Part shown: positions 30,236 through 40,287 of the stretch, one piece after another
How the letters are laid out: every line of letters starts with the position of its first letter
Position numbering within the stretch: position 1 is the first letter of the stretch
Assembly: GCF_900638555.1 (NCBI RefSeq)
Contig: NZ_LR134525.1
Coordinates: 1,674,001 to 1,738,000, forward strand
DNA length: 64,000 nucleotides
Reading direction: 5' to 3'
Origin: Neisseria meningitidis
GTDB taxonomy: Bacteria > Pseudomonadota > Gammaproteobacteria > Burkholderiales > Neisseriaceae
The notes under the pieces: generated by a model
What the model was told of the DNA's origin: nothing
Database searches by the model: none
Seen by the model: only the letters and a program-made list of their open reading frames with translations
Program-made: the position numbers and the translations under genes

Positions 30236-30454
30236 GCCGTCATTCCCGCGCAGGCGGGAATCTAGACCTTAGAACAACAGCAATATTCAAAGATTATCTG
30301 AAAGTCCGAGATTCTAGATTCCCGCTTTCGCGGGAATGACGAAAGGTTGCGGGAATGACGAAAAGTGGTGGGAATGACGAAAAGTGATGGGAATGACGGT
30401 TCGGGCATTCCTTAAATTACCCGTGTATCGCTGTAAATCTTAGAGATGGCGGAA
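30236..30454. repeat. NIMES block with dRS3 repeats
   Basis: Contains the TAGACCTTAGAACAACAGCA unit shared with 15570 and 26731, three short GGGAATGACGAAAAGT repeats, and a 65-bp segment (about 30388-30454) that is the reverse complement of the sequence following the Correia element at 15150-15304. Confidence 0.85.
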
Positions 30455-30609
30455 TATAGCGGATTAACAAAAACCAGTACGGCGTTGCCTCGCCTTAGCT
30501 CAAAGAGAACGATTCTCTAAGGTGCTGAAGCACCAAGTGAATCGGTTCCGTACTATTTGTACTGTCTGCGGCTTCGTCGCCTTGTCCTGATTTTTGTTAA
30601 TCCACTATA
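30455..30609. repeat. Correia element, 155 bp, directly upstream of fetB
   Basis: Begins TATAGCGGATTAAC (variant end) and ends GTTAATCCACTATA, 82 bp before the fetB start. Its right end may contribute promoter elements to fetB. Confidence 0.92.
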
Positions 30610-30623
30610 GATTATCATTTATC
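30610..30623 (+). promoter_or_regulatory. Possible Fur half-site upstream of fetB
   Basis: GATTATCATTTATC matches the right half of a Fur operator and starts at the edge of the Correia element. Support is by sequence only. Confidence 0.35.
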
Positions 30624-30691
30624 CTTTCTAAAGCCGTTCCGGTTTGTCCGACCGGCGGCTTTGCCCCAATATCCCCATTTTGGAGACACCT

Positions 30692-31657
30692 ATGTTACGT
30701 TTGACTGCTTTAGCCGTATGCACCGCCCTCGCTTTGGGCGCGTGTTCGCCGCAAAATTCCGACTCTGCCCCACAAGCCAAAGAACAGGCGGTTTCCGCCG
30801 CACAATCCGAAGGCGTGTCCGTTACCGTCAAAACGGCGCGCGGCGATGTTCAAATACCGCAAAACCCCGAACGTATCGCCGTTTACGATTTGGGTATGCT
30901 CGACACCTTGAGCAAACTGGGCGTGAAAACCGGTTTGTCCGTCGATAAAAACCGCCTGCCGTATTTAGAGGAATATTTCAAAACGACAAAACCTGCCGGA
31001 ACTTTGTTCGAGCCGGATTACGAAACGCTCAACGCTTACAAACCGCAGCTCATCATCATCGGCAGCCGCGCAGCCAAAGCGTTTGACAAATTGAACGAAA
31101 TCGCGCCGACCATCGAAATGACCGCCGATACCGCCAACCTCAAAGAAAGTGCCAAAGAGCGTATCGACGCGCTGGCGCAAATCTTCGGCAAAAAGGCGGA
31201 AGCCGACAAGCTGAAGGCGGAAATCGACGCGTCTTTTGAAGCCGCGAAAACTGCCGCGCAAGGCAAAGGCAAGGGTTTGGTGATTTTGGTCAACGGCGGC
31301 AAGATGTCCGCCTTCGGCCCGTCTTCACGACTGGGCGGCTGGCTGCACAAAGACATCGGCGTTCCCGCTGTTGACGAAGCCATCAAAGAAGGCAGCCACG
31401 GTCAGCCTATCAGCTTTGAATACCTGAAAGAGAAAAATCCCGACTGGCTGTTTGTCCTTGACCGCAGCGCGGCCATCGGCGAAGAGGGTCAGGCGGCGAA
31501 AGACGTGTTGAACAATCCGCTGGTTGCCGAAACAACCGCTTGGAAAAAAGGACAAGTCGTTTACCTTGTTCCTGAAACTTATTTGGCAGCCGGTGGCGCG
31601 CAAGAGCTACTGAATGCAAGCAAACAGGTTGCCGACGCTTTTAACGCGGCAAAATAA
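30692..31657 (+). CDS. fetB: FetB, periplasmic ferric-siderophore binding lipoprotein
   Basis: 321 aa. A signal with lipobox LGAC (residues 15-18) anchors it to the inner membrane. The rest is a class III periplasmic binding protein: NPERIAVYDLGMLDTLSKLG at the start of the first lobe, a long connecting helix, and DWLFVLDRSAAIG in the second lobe, as in FatB/CeuE-like catecholate siderophore binders. The start at 30692 has GGAGACACC upstream and gives the lipoprotein signal. It delivers iron chelates imported by FetA to the permeases encoded downstream. Confidence 0.93.
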   Translation: MLRLTALAVCTALALGACSPQNSDSAPQAKEQAVSAAQSEGVSVTVKTARGDVQIPQNPERIAVYDLGMLDTLSKLGVKTGLSVDKNRLPYLEEYFKTTKPAGTLFEPDYETLNAYKPQLIIIGSRAAKAFDKLNEIAPTIEMTADTANLKESAKERIDALAQIFGKKAEADKLKAEIDASFEAAKTAAQGKGKGLVILVNGGKMSAFGPSSRLGGWLHKDIGVPAVDEAIKEGSHGQPISFEYLKEKNPDWLFVLDRSAAIGEEGQAAKDVLNNPLVAETTAWKKGQVVYLVPETYLAAGGAQELLNASKQVADAFNAAK

Positions 31658-31674
31658 TGAAACGGCGGCATTCG

Positions 31675-31724
31675 ATGCCGTCTGAAACACGGATGCAAAC
31701 CGCTTCCCGTGTTTCAGACGGCAT
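31675..31724. terminator. Inverted DUS pair after fetB
   Basis: The perfect DUS arms are extended by ACACGG/CCGTGT, giving an 18-bp stem with a 14-base loop. Strong enough to reduce read-through into the permease genes. Confidence 0.8.
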
Positions 31725-31740
31725 TGCCCGATACGGGCGT

Positions 31741-31811
31741 TATAGTGGATTAACAAAAACCAGTACGGCGTTGCCTCGCCTTGCCGTACTGGTTTTTGTT
31801 AATCCACTATA
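31741..31811. repeat. Minimal Correia element, 71 bp
   Basis: Two Correia ends (TATAGTGGATTAACAAAAAC and its complement) joined with almost no interior; the whole unit is a near-perfect hairpin between fetB and fetC. Confidence 0.9.
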
Positions 31812-31927
31812 TTGGAACTTGCCCTATCCTCTGCCCGATACGGAGGCTTCAAACAAGGCTTTCCGCTCCGACGGTTCGGACTGCCTTGTTTGAATCTTCT
31901 ACGCCTTAACGCTTTTCCCTTCTGTTT

Positions 31928-32896
31928 ATGACTGCCAAACCTTTTTCCCTCAACCTGACTAACCTCCTGCTGCTGGCGGTGTTGTTTGCCGTCAGCCTGT
32001 CGGTGGGCGTTGCCGATTTCCGCTGGTCGGATGTGTTTTCGCTGTCGGACAGCCAGCAGGTTATGTTCATCAGCCGCCTGCCGCGCACGTTTGCGATTGT
32101 GTTGACGGGCGCGTCGATGGCGGTGGCGGGGATGATTATGCAGATTCTGATGCGTAACCGTTTTGTCGAGCCTTCTATGGCGGGCGCGGGTCAGAGTGCG
32201 GCTTTGGGTTTGCTTCTGATGTCCCTGCTGCTGCCTGCCGCGCCGCTGCCGGTCAAAATGTCGGTTGCCGCCGTTGCCGCGTTAATCGGGATGTTGGTGT
32301 TTATGATGCTTATCCGCCGCCTGCCGCCGACGGCGCAACTGATGGTGCCTTTGGTCGGGATTATTTTCGGCGGCGTGGTTGAGGCGGTGGCCACCTTTAT
32401 TGCGTATGAAAACGAAATGCTGCAAATGCTGGGCGTGTGGCAACAGGGCGATTTTTCCGGCGTGTTGCTCGGACGGTATGAACTGTTGTGGGCAACGGGG
32501 ATTTTGGCTTTGTTTGCCTATTTGATTGCCGACCAGCTGACGATTTTGGGTTTGGGCGAAACGGTAAGCGTGAACTTGGGGCTGAACCGGACGGCGATTC
32601 TGTGGTCGGGGCTGATTATTGTGGCTTTGATTACGTCGCTGGTTATCGTTACGGTCGGCAATATTCCGTTTATCGGGCTGGTCGTGCCGAACATCATCAG
32701 CCGCCTGATAGGCGACAGGCTGCGCCAAAGCCTGCCTGCGGTGGCTTTGCTGGGTGCGTCTTTGGTTTTATTGTGCGACATTATCGGACGAGTGATTGTG
32801 TTTCCGTTTGAAATTCCGGTATCGACCGTCTTCGGCGTATTGGGTACGGCGTTGTTTTTATGGCTTTTGTTAAGGAAACCTGCTCATGCCGTCTGA
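31928..32896 (+). CDS. fetC: FetC, iron-siderophore ABC transporter permease
   Basis: 322-aa FecCD-family inner-membrane protein with about nine hydrophobic segments. Typical motifs are RLPRTFAIVLTGASMAVAG near the N-terminus and GNIPFIGLVVPNIISRLIGD, the coupling region to the ATPase. Overlaps the start of the next permease by 11 bp, so the two are translated together. Confidence 0.92.
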   Translation: MTAKPFSLNLTNLLLLAVLFAVSLSVGVADFRWSDVFSLSDSQQVMFISRLPRTFAIVLTGASMAVAGMIMQILMRNRFVEPSMAGAGQSAALGLLLMSLLLPAAPLPVKMSVAAVAALIGMLVFMMLIRRLPPTAQLMVPLVGIIFGGVVEAVATFIAYENEMLQMLGVWQQGDFSGVLLGRYELLWATGILALFAYLIADQLTILGLGETVSVNLGLNRTAILWSGLIIVALITSLVIVTVGNIPFIGLVVPNIISRLIGDRLRQSLPAVALLGASLVLLCDIIGRVIVFPFEIPVSTVFGVLGTALFLWLLLRKPAHAV

Positions 32897-33860
32897 AAAA
32901 AATATCGGTTTTATGGCAGGAAGCAGCCGTCCGTTGTGGGTTGCCTTTGCGCTGTTGCTGGTTTCCTGCATCCTGTTTATGACGCTCAACGTCAAAGGCG
33001 ATTGGGATTTTGTTTTGCACCTGCGCCTGACCAAGCTTGCCGCGCTGCTGATGGTCGCCTATGCGGTCGGCGTTTCGACCCAGCTTTTTCAAACGCTGAC
33101 CAACAATCCGATTCTGACCCCTTCGATTTTGGGTTTCGATTCGCTGTATGTGTTTTTGCAGACCTTGCTGGTGTTTACGTTCGGCGGCGTGGGCTATGCT
33201 TCCCTGCCGTTGACGGGCAAATTCGGCTTTGAACTGGTCGTTATGATGGGCGGCTCGCTGCTGCTGTTTTACACGCTCATCAAACAGGGCGGGCGCGATT
33301 TGCCGCGTATGATTTTAATCGGCGTGATTTTCGGGATTTTGTTCCGCAGCCTGTCGTCGCTGCTTTCGCGCATGATCGACCCCGAAGAATTTACGGCGGC
33401 GCAGGCGAATATGTTTGCCGGATTCAATACCGTCCACAGCGAGCTTTTAGGCATAGGCGCGCTGATTCTGCTCGTCAGCGCGGCGGTCGTTTGGCGCGAA
33501 CGCTACCGCTTGGACGTACACCTTTTGGGGCGCGACCAAGCCATAAATTTGGGCATCAGCTACACGCGCAACACCTTATGGATACTGCTTTGGATTGCCG
33601 CGCTGGTGGCGACGGCGACCGCCGTTGTCGGCCCGGTAAGCTTTTTCGGGCTTCTCGCCGCCTCGCTTGCCAACCACTTTTCCCCGTCGGTCAAACATTC
33701 CGTCCGCCTGCCGATGACGGTTTGTGTCGGCGGCATCCTCTTGGTCGGCGGACAGACCGTATTCGAACACTTCTTGGGCATGAAGGCGGTATTAAGCGTG
33801 GTGGTCGAATTTGCGGGCGGACTCGTTTTCCTCTATCTCGTTTTAAGACACAAAAAATGA
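32886..33860 (+). CDS. fetD: FetD, iron-siderophore ABC transporter permease
   Basis: 324-aa FecCD-family permease partner of FetC. The family pattern is seen in LRLTKLAALLMVAYAVGVST, NNPILTPSILGFDSLYVF and GPVSFFGLLAASLANHF. The start codon and next three codons (MPSE) are an exact DUS, so an uptake sequence doubles as the translation start; a second Met at codon 10 is possible. Ends 44 bp before the FmdE-like gene. Confidence 0.9.
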   Translation: MPSEKNIGFMAGSSRPLWVAFALLLVSCILFMTLNVKGDWDFVLHLRLTKLAALLMVAYAVGVSTQLFQTLTNNPILTPSILGFDSLYVFLQTLLVFTFGGVGYASLPLTGKFGFELVVMMGGSLLLFYTLIKQGGRDLPRMILIGVIFGILFRSLSSLLSRMIDPEEFTAAQANMFAGFNTVHSELLGIGALILLVSAAVVWRERYRLDVHLLGRDQAINLGISYTRNTLWILLWIAALVATATAVVGPVSFFGLLAASLANHFSPSVKHSVRLPMTVCVGGILLVGGQTVFEHFLGMKAVLSVVVEFAGGLVFLYLVLRHKK

Positions 33861-33904
33861 CGGATGCCGTCTGAACGGCAGCCCGCTCCGAAAGGACAAA
33901 CCAT

Positions 33905-34531
33905 ATGACGCAAGAACGTTTCCCATCATTCTTCAACCAAGCCCCGACCATCACCGTCAGAGACCCGCTTGCCGCATTCCTCGGCGCGGCCGAAAACGGC
34001 ATCCTCACTTACCGCTACGCCGATGCCGTGCGCCTGTGCGGACATTCCTGCCCGACCGTCGCGGGCGCGTACCTGATGGTTATCAAAGGTCTGAAAGCCC
34101 TTTACGGCGAAGAGCTGCCCGAACGCGGCGGCATCGAAGCCGCCATGCAGGGAGTGCGCGACGAAGGCACGGTCGGCGTAACCGCGTCCGTCGTCCAACT
34201 CCTCACCGGCGCAGCCCCGGAAACCGGCTTCGGAGGCATCGGAATGCAGGGACGCTTCGCCCGCCGCAACCTCTTATCCTTTGGTGCAGGCGAAATCAAC
34301 GGCACACTGACCCTGCGCCGCAAAGACAACGGCAAAACCGTTGCCGTCAGCCTCAACGCCGCCCTGCAACCCTTTGCACCCGAAACGCGCGAACTTATGC
34401 CCAAAGCCGTCGGCGGCAGCGCAAGCGCAGAAGAACTCGAACGCTTCGGACAACTCTGGCAGGCACGCGTTAAAGCATTTTTGACCGAATCGGCGGACGA
34501 CCCGCAGTTCGTCATCGTCCGCGAAGTGTGA
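33905..34531 (+). CDS. FmdE-like protein in the fet operon
   Basis: 208 aa, soluble, no signal peptide. The segment RLCGHSCPTVAGAYLMVIKG (about residues 41-60) has the His/Cys pattern found in FmdE-type proteins (named from formylmethanofuran dehydrogenase subunit E), suggesting a metal or redox site. No iron-transport function is established. It lies between permease and ATPase genes, with 44 bp and a short gap respectively, so it is made with the transporter; by gene order it may be the gene called fetE in gonococcus. A cytoplasmic role in handling the imported chelate is possible but is inference. Confidence 0.65.
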   Translation: MTQERFPSFFNQAPTITVRDPLAAFLGAAENGILTYRYADAVRLCGHSCPTVAGAYLMVIKGLKALYGEELPERGGIEAAMQGVRDEGTVGVTASVVQLLTGAAPETGFGGIGMQGRFARRNLLSFGAGEINGTLTLRRKDNGKTVAVSLNAALQPFAPETRELMPKAVGGSASAEELERFGQLWQARVKAFLTESADDPQFVIVREV

Positions 34532-34614
34532 ACGTTCAGACGGCATTCCGAATTTCAAATGCCGTCCGAACCCCCGCCAAACAACAACAAACCTACGCCC
34601 GACAAGCATCCGCC

Positions 34615-35373
34615 ATGATTACCATCCGCAACGTCAGCTACCGCATCGGCACGCACCCCATCCTCGACAACATCAGCCTCGACATCCCCGAAGGCGGCAT
34701 TACCGCGCTAATCGGCCCGAACGGCGCAGGCAAATCCACCCTGTTTTCCTTTATGGCGCGGCTGCGCCCGCTTGAAAGCGGCAGCATCGCCTACCGCGGC
34801 AAAAACCTTGCCGGCACCCCCACCGCCGAACTCGCCCGCACGCTCTCCATCCTCACCCAAGAAAACAGCATCATGAGCCGCATCACCGTGCGCGACCTGC
34901 TGATGTTCGGCCGTTACCCCTACCATCAAGGCAGACCGACTGCCGAATGCCGCCGTATCGTTAACGGTGCAATCGAAGAATTCCACCTGCAAGACCTCTC
35001 CGACCGCTATCTGACCGAGCTCTCCGGCGGCCAACGCCAACGCGCCATGATTGCGATGGTGTTCTGCCAAAGCACCGACTACGTCCTTTTGGACGAACCG
35101 CTGAACAACCTCGATATGTATCACGCCCGCTCGCTCATGCAGATTCTGCAAAAGCTCACGCGCGAACACAAACGCACCACCGTCGCCGTATTGCACGACA
35201 TCAACCAGGCCGCCGCCTACGCCGACCACGTCGTCGCCATGAAAAACGGCAAAGCCGTCCTGACCGGCACGCCCGAAGAAGTGTTCACCGTACACAACAT
35301 CAAAGAACTGTTCGACATGGACGTGGACGTACTCGACTACGAAGGCAAAAAACTCATCGTCCACCACATCTGA
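34615..35373 (+). CDS. Iron-siderophore ABC transporter ATPase
   Basis: 252-aa ATPase with Walker A GPNGAGKST, Q-loop LTQENSIMSRI, signature LSGGQRQRAMIA, Walker B DYVLLDEP and H-loop VLHDINQAA. Drives the FetC/FetD permeases. ATG 34615 gives the normal N-terminus MITIRNVSYRIG; the frame is open further upstream to a GTG at 34528 without family similarity. By position it is the last gene of the fet transport unit and may be the gene called fetF. Confidence 0.93.
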   Translation: MITIRNVSYRIGTHPILDNISLDIPEGGITALIGPNGAGKSTLFSFMARLRPLESGSIAYRGKNLAGTPTAELARTLSILTQENSIMSRITVRDLLMFGRYPYHQGRPTAECRRIVNGAIEEFHLQDLSDRYLTELSGGQRQRAMIAMVFCQSTDYVLLDEPLNNLDMYHARSLMQILQKLTREHKRTTVAVLHDINQAAAYADHVVAMKNGKAVLTGTPEEVFTVHNIKELFDMDVDVLDYEGKKLIVHHI

Positions 35374-35384
35374 ACCCGAAAAAA

Positions 35385-35413
35385 ATGCCGTCTGAAAGGC
35401 TTTCAGACGGCAT
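35385..35413. terminator. Inverted DUS pair between convergent fet ATPase gene and glnB
   Basis: Perfect arms, 5-base loop, A run before and T run after: works for both converging genes. Confidence 0.87.
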
Positions 35414-35428
35414 TTCCATTCCAAACGC

Positions 35429-35782
<354 letters not shown>

Positions 35783-35876
35783 TTAACGTAAACACACGAC
35801 AAATATAGCAGAAACCGCCGGCAAACGATAAACGGTACTGTTCGCCCGGCGATGCGGCGATTTGCCGGAAACCGTC

Positions 35877-35896
35877 ATTCCCGCGCAGGCGGGAAT
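35877..35896. repeat. Single dRS3 repeat
   Basis: One 20-bp dRS3 (centre GCGCAGGC) in the glnB-purL gap. Apart from this and the DUS pair at 36094-36138 I see nothing in 35768-36180. Confidence 0.85.
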
Positions 35897-36093
35897 CCCG
35901 ATCTCTGCATTTCAGCAATATTTAAAGGTTTCTGTAAATCCAAACTTCCATATTCCTAACCGTGCGGAAACGACGGCATTTGATCTAAAAACATACGGAA
36001 GCAGTTGCCCGCCCCTCTACTTCCTGCAATTATCCGCATACCCGGCTTTGGGTAAAAATCAGAAAAACAGATAAAACCCTTATTCCTTAATAT

Positions 36094-36138
36094 CTTCAGA
36101 CGGCACCTGTATTTTCCCCAACTGTATGCCGTCTGAAG
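36094..36138. repeat. Inverted DUS pair upstream of purL
   Basis: Arms point outward (CTTCAGACGGCA ... TGCCGTCTGAAG), 12-bp stem, without a T run. The probable -10 of purL, TATAAT, is at 36190-36195. Confidence 0.75.
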
Positions 36139-36230
36139 ATTGTCAACATTTTAAGCCAAAATATCCAAGCAATACAAACCTGTCCGGCGTATAATCCCTC
36201 TTTTTCCCAACCGCATTTGTGAGCCGAATT

Positions 36231-39200
36231 ATGTCTGTCGTTTTGCCCTTGCGCGGCGTTACCGCCCTTTCCGATTTCCGTGTTGAAAAACTCTTGCAAA
36301 AAGCCGCCGCACTCGGTCTGCCCGAAGTCAAATTAAGCAGCGAATTTTGGTATTTCGTCGGCAGCGAGAAAGCACTTGATGCCGCGACTGTCGAAAAACT
36401 GCAAGCCTTGTTGGCGGCGCAAAGCGTTGAACAAACGCCCAAAGCGCGCGAGGGCTTGCATTTATTTTTGGTCACGCCCCGTTTGGGTACGATTTCGCCT
36501 TGGGCTTCCAAGGCAACCAATATCGCGGAAAACTGCGGTTTGGCAGGCATCGAGCGCATCGAGCGCGGCATGGCGGTGTGGCTGGAAGGTGCGCTTACCG
36601 ATGAACAGAAACAGCAATGGGCGGCTTTGCTGCACGACCGCATGACTGAATCCGTGCTGCCCGATTTTCAGACGGCATCCAAATTATTCCACCATCTCGA
36701 ATCCGAAACTTTCTCCGGCGTCGATGTTTTGGGCGGCGGTAAAGAGGCTTTGGTCAAAGCCAATACCGAAATGGGTTTGGCACTCTCCGCCGACGAAATC
36801 GATTATCTGGTTGAAAACTATCAGGCTTTGCAGCGCAATCCGTCCGATGTTGAATTGATGATGTTCGCGCAGGCAAACAGCGAACACTGCCGCCACAAAA
36901 TCTTCAACGCCGATTTCATCCTCAACGGCGAAAAACAACCGAAATCCCTGTTCGGCATGATACGCGACACGCACAACGCGCATCCCGAAGGTACGGTCGT
37001 CGCTTATAAAGACAATTCGTCCGTAATCGAAGGCGCGAAAATCGAGCGTTTCTATCCGGATGCGGCGGAAAACCAAGGCTACCGTTTCCACGAGGAAGAC
37101 ACGCATATCATCATGAAAGTGGAAACGCACAACCACCCGACCGCCATCGCGCCGTTTGCGGGCGCGGCGACGGGCGCGGGCGGCGAAATCCGCGACGAAG
37201 GTGCGACGGGCAAAGGTTCGCGTCCGAAAGCGGGCTTGACCGGCTTTACCGTGTCCAACCTCAACATCCCCGGCCTCAAACAGCCGTGGGAACAAGATTA
37301 CGGCAAGCCGGAACATATTTCCTCGCCGCTGGACATTATGATTGAAGGCCCCATCGGCGGCGCGGCGTTCAACAACGAATTCGGCCGCCCCAACCTCTTG
37401 GGCTACTTCCGCACCTTTGAAGAAAAATTTGACGGTCAGGTTCGCGGCTACCACAAACCGATTATGATTGCCGGCGGTCTGGGCAGCATTCAGGCGCAGC
37501 AGACGCATAAAGACGAAATCCCCGAAGGCGCATTGCTGATTCAACTGGGCGGCCCGGGCATGCTTATCGGCTTGGGCGGCGGCGCGGCTTCTTCGATGGA
37601 TACCGGCACGAACGACGCGTCTTTAGACTTCAATTCCGTACAACGCGGCAACCCCGAAATCGAACGCCGCGCGCAGGAAGTCATCGACCGCTGCTGGCAG
37701 CTCGGCGGCAAAAACCCGATTATCTCCATCCACGACGTGGGCGCGGGCGGTTTGTCCAACGCCTTCCCCGAACTCGTCAACGATGCCGGACGCGGCGCGG
37801 TATTCAAGCTGCGCGAAGTGCCGTTGGAAGAACACGGTTTAACGCCTTTGCAAATCTGGTGTAACGAATCGCAAGAGCGTTATGTGTTGTCGATTTTGGA
37901 AAAAGATTTGGACACCTTCCGCGCCATCTGCGAACGCGAACGCTGCCCGTTTGCCGTGGTCGGCACGGCGACCGACGACGGCCATTTGAAAGTGCGCGAC
38001 GATTTGTTCGCCAACAACCCCGTCGATTTGCCGCTGAACGTCTTGCTCGGCAAACCGCCCAAAACCACGCGTACCGACAAAACGGTTACGCCGTCCAAAA
38101 AACCGTTTCACGCCGACGATATCGACATCACCGAAGCCGCCTACCGCGTTTTGCGCCTGCCTGCCGTAGCCGCCAAAAACTTCCTGATTACCATCGGCGA
38201 CCGCAGCGTCGGCGGCATGACCCACCGCGACCAAATGGTCGGCAAATACCAAACCCCCGTAGCCGACTGCGCCGTTACCATGATGGGCTTCAATACCTAT
38301 CGCGGCGAAGCAATGTCTATGGGCGAAAAACCGACCGTTGCCCTGTTTGACGCGCCCGCCTCGGGCAGAATGTGCGTCGGCGAAGCCATCACCAACATCG
38401 CGGCGGTCAACATCGGCGACATCGGCAATATCAAACTCTCCGCCAACTGGATGGCGGCGTGCGGCAACGAAGGCGAAGACGAAAAACTCTACCGCACCGT
38501 CGAAGCGGTTTCCAAAGCCTGTCAGGCATTGGATTTGAGCATTCCCGTGGGCAAAGACAGCCTGTCGATGAAAACCGTATGGCAGGATGGCGAAGAGAAA
38601 AAATCCGTCGTTTCGCCGTTAAGCCTGATTATCTCCGCGTTCGCGCCGGTTCAAGACGTACGCAAAACCGTTACGCCCGAATTGAAAAACGTCGAGGACA
38701 GCGTATTGCTGTTTGTCGATTTGGGCTTCGGCAAAGCGCGTATGGGCGGCTCTGCATTCGGTCAGGTATACAACAACATGAGCGGCGACGCGCCCGATTT
38801 GGACGACACAGGCCGTCTGAAAGCGTTTTACAACGTGATTCAACAGCTTGTCGCCGAAGACAAACTCTTGGCATACCACGACCGCAGCGACGGCGGCTTG
38901 TTTGCCGTTTTGGTAGAAATGGCGTTTGCAGGGCGGTGCGGCTTGGATATAGATTTAAATTTATTGCTTGCACAAACATTTATTACCAACCATACCGCTC
39001 TGTCTCAATCATTGCGGACTGAAGAGGTAAAAGCGTTGGCTGAATGGCAAGAAACCATTGCCCGCACATTATTTAATGAAGAGTTGGGTGCTGTTATCCA
39101 AGTTAGAAAACAAGATGTTGCCGATATTATCAATTTATTCTATCAACAACAGCTGCATCATAATGTCTTTGAAATCGGTACGTTAACTGATGAGAACACG

Positions 39201-40193
39201 TTAATCATCCGCGACGGGCAAACGCACCTTATTTCTGACAACCTAATCAAACTGCAACAAACCTGGCAAGAAACCAGCCATCAAATCCAACGCCTGCGCG
39301 ACAACCCTGCCTGCGCCGACAGCGAGTTTGCCCTGATTGGCGACAACGGACGCAGCGCATTGTTTGCCAACCTGAAATTCGACGTGAACGAAGACATCGC
39401 CGCGCCGTTTATCAACAGCGGCGCGAAACCCAAAATCGCCATCCTGCGCGAACAGGGCGTAAACGGGCAAATCGAAATGGCCGCCGCCTTCACCCGTGCC
39501 GGTTTCGATGCCTACGACGTGCATATGTCCGACCTGATGGCAGGCCGCGTCCACCTTGCCGACTTCAAAATGCTGGCGGCGTGCGGCGGCTTCAGCTACG
39601 GCGACGTACTCGGCGCGGGCGAAGGCTGGGCGAAATCCATCCTGTTCCACCCCGCCTTACGCGACCAGTTCGCCGCCTTCTTCACCGACCCGAACACGCT
39701 GACATTGGGCGTGTGCAACGGCTGCCAGATGGTCAGCAACCTCGCCGAAATCATCCCCGGCACGGCAGGCTGGCCGAAGTTCAAGCGCAACCTGAGCGAA
39801 CAGTTCGAAGCGCGCCTGAGCATGGTTCACGTCCCCAAATCAGCCTCCCTGATTCTGAACGAAATGCAAGGCTCCAGCCTGCCCGTCGTCGTCAGCCACG
39901 GCGAAGGCCGCGCCGACTTCGCGCTTCACGGCGGCAACATTTCTGCCGATTTGGGCATTGCGTTGCAATATGTGGACGGACAAAACCAAATTACCCAAAC
40001 CTACCCGCTCAACCCCAACGGCTCGCCGCAAGGCATCGCCGGCGTGACCAACGCCGACGGCCGCGTTACCATCATGATGCCGCATCCTGAACGTGTATAC
40101 CGCGCCGCACAAATGAGCTGGAAACCGGAAGACTGGACGGAATTGTCCGGCTGGTACCGCCTCTTCGCCGGCGCACGTAAAGCCTTGGGCTAA
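36231..40193 (+). CDS. purL: Phosphoribosylformylglycinamidine synthase
   Basis: 1320-aa large PurL that makes FGAM from FGAR, ATP and glutamine in purine synthesis. The N-terminal domain starts [17 protein letters not shown]; the two AIRS-type halves include [21 protein letters not shown] and [10 protein letters not shown]; the C-terminal glutaminase has the Cys nucleophile in LGVCNGCQM and the His in [11 protein letters not shown] 36231 is preferred over 36219 by similarity. Bases about 38940-39240 are markedly AT-rich against the rest and encode [20 protein letters not shown] onward, a likely recombinant block. The frame is intact. Confidence 0.97.
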   Translation: MSVVLPLRGVTALSDFRVEKLLQKAAALGLPEVKLSSEFWYFVGSEKALDAATVEKLQALLAAQSVEQTPKAREGLHLFLVTPRLGTISPWASKATNIAENCGLAGIERIERGMAVWLEGALTDEQKQQWAALLHDRMTESVLPDFQTASKLFHHLESETFSGVDVLGGGKEALVKANTEMGLALSADEIDYLVENYQALQRNPSDVELMMFAQANSEHCRHKIFNADFILNGEKQPKSLFGMIRDTHNAHPEGTVVAYKDNSSVIEGAKIERFYPDAAENQGYRFHEEDTHIIMKVETHNHPTAIAPFAGAATGAGGEIRDEGATGKGSRPKAGLTGFTVSNLNIPGLKQPWEQDYGKPEHISSPLDIMIEGPIGGAAFNNEFGRPNLLGYFRTFEEKFDGQVRGYHKPIMIAGGLGSIQAQQTHKDEIPEGALLIQLGGPGMLIGLGGGAASSMDTGTNDASLDFNSVQRGNPEIERRAQEVIDRCWQLGGKNPIISIHDVGAGGLSNAFPELVNDAGRGAVFKLREVPLEEHGLTPLQIWCNESQERYVLSILEKDLDTFRAICERERCPFAVVGTATDDGHLKVRDDLFANNPVDLPLNVLLGKPPKTTRTDKTVTPSKKPFHADDIDITEAAYRVLRLPAVAAKNFLITIGDRSVGGMTHRDQMVGKYQTPVADCAVTMMGFNTYRGEAMSMGEKPTVALFDAPASGRMCVGEAITNIAAVNIGDIGNIKLSANWMAACGNEGEDEKLYRTVEAVSKACQALDLSIPVGKDSLSMKTVWQDGEEKKSVVSPLSLIISAFAPVQDVRKTVTPELKNVEDSVLLFVDLGFGKARMGGSAFGQVYNNMSGDAPDLDDTGRLKAFYNVIQQLVAEDKLLAYHDRSDGGLFAVLVEMAFAGRCGLDIDLNLLLAQTFITNHTALSQSLRTEEVKALAEWQETIARTLFNEELGAVIQVRKQDVADIINLFYQQQLHHNVFEIGTLTDENTLIIRDGQTHLISDNLIKLQQTWQETSHQIQRLRDNPACADSEFALIGDNGRSALFANLKFDVNEDIAAPFINSGAKPKIAILREQGVNGQIEMAAAFTRAGFDAYDVHMSDLMAGRVHLADFKMLAACGGFSYGDVLGAGEGWAKSILFHPALRDQFAAFFTDPNTLTLGVCNGCQMVSNLAEIIPGTAGWPKFKRNLSEQFEARLSMVHVPKSASLILNEMQGSSLPVVVSHGEGRADFALHGGNISADLGIALQYVDGQNQITQTYPLNPNGSPQGIAGVTNADGRVTIMMPHPERVYRAAQMSWKPEDWTELSGWYRLFAGARKALG

Positions 40194-40210
40194 CCGCCCT
40201 ACTCAAACCA

Positions 40211-40240
40211 ATGCCGCCTGAAGAATATTTCAGACGGCGT
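40211..40240. terminator. Imperfect inverted DUS pair after purL
   Basis: ATGCCGCCTGAA and TTCAGACGGCGT: each arm has one change and they still pair, with a 6-base AT loop. Confidence 0.7.
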
Positions 40241-40287
40241 TCCGGCATACCATCCTTTAAACGGTATCCGTCCACCTAGGAACACTC

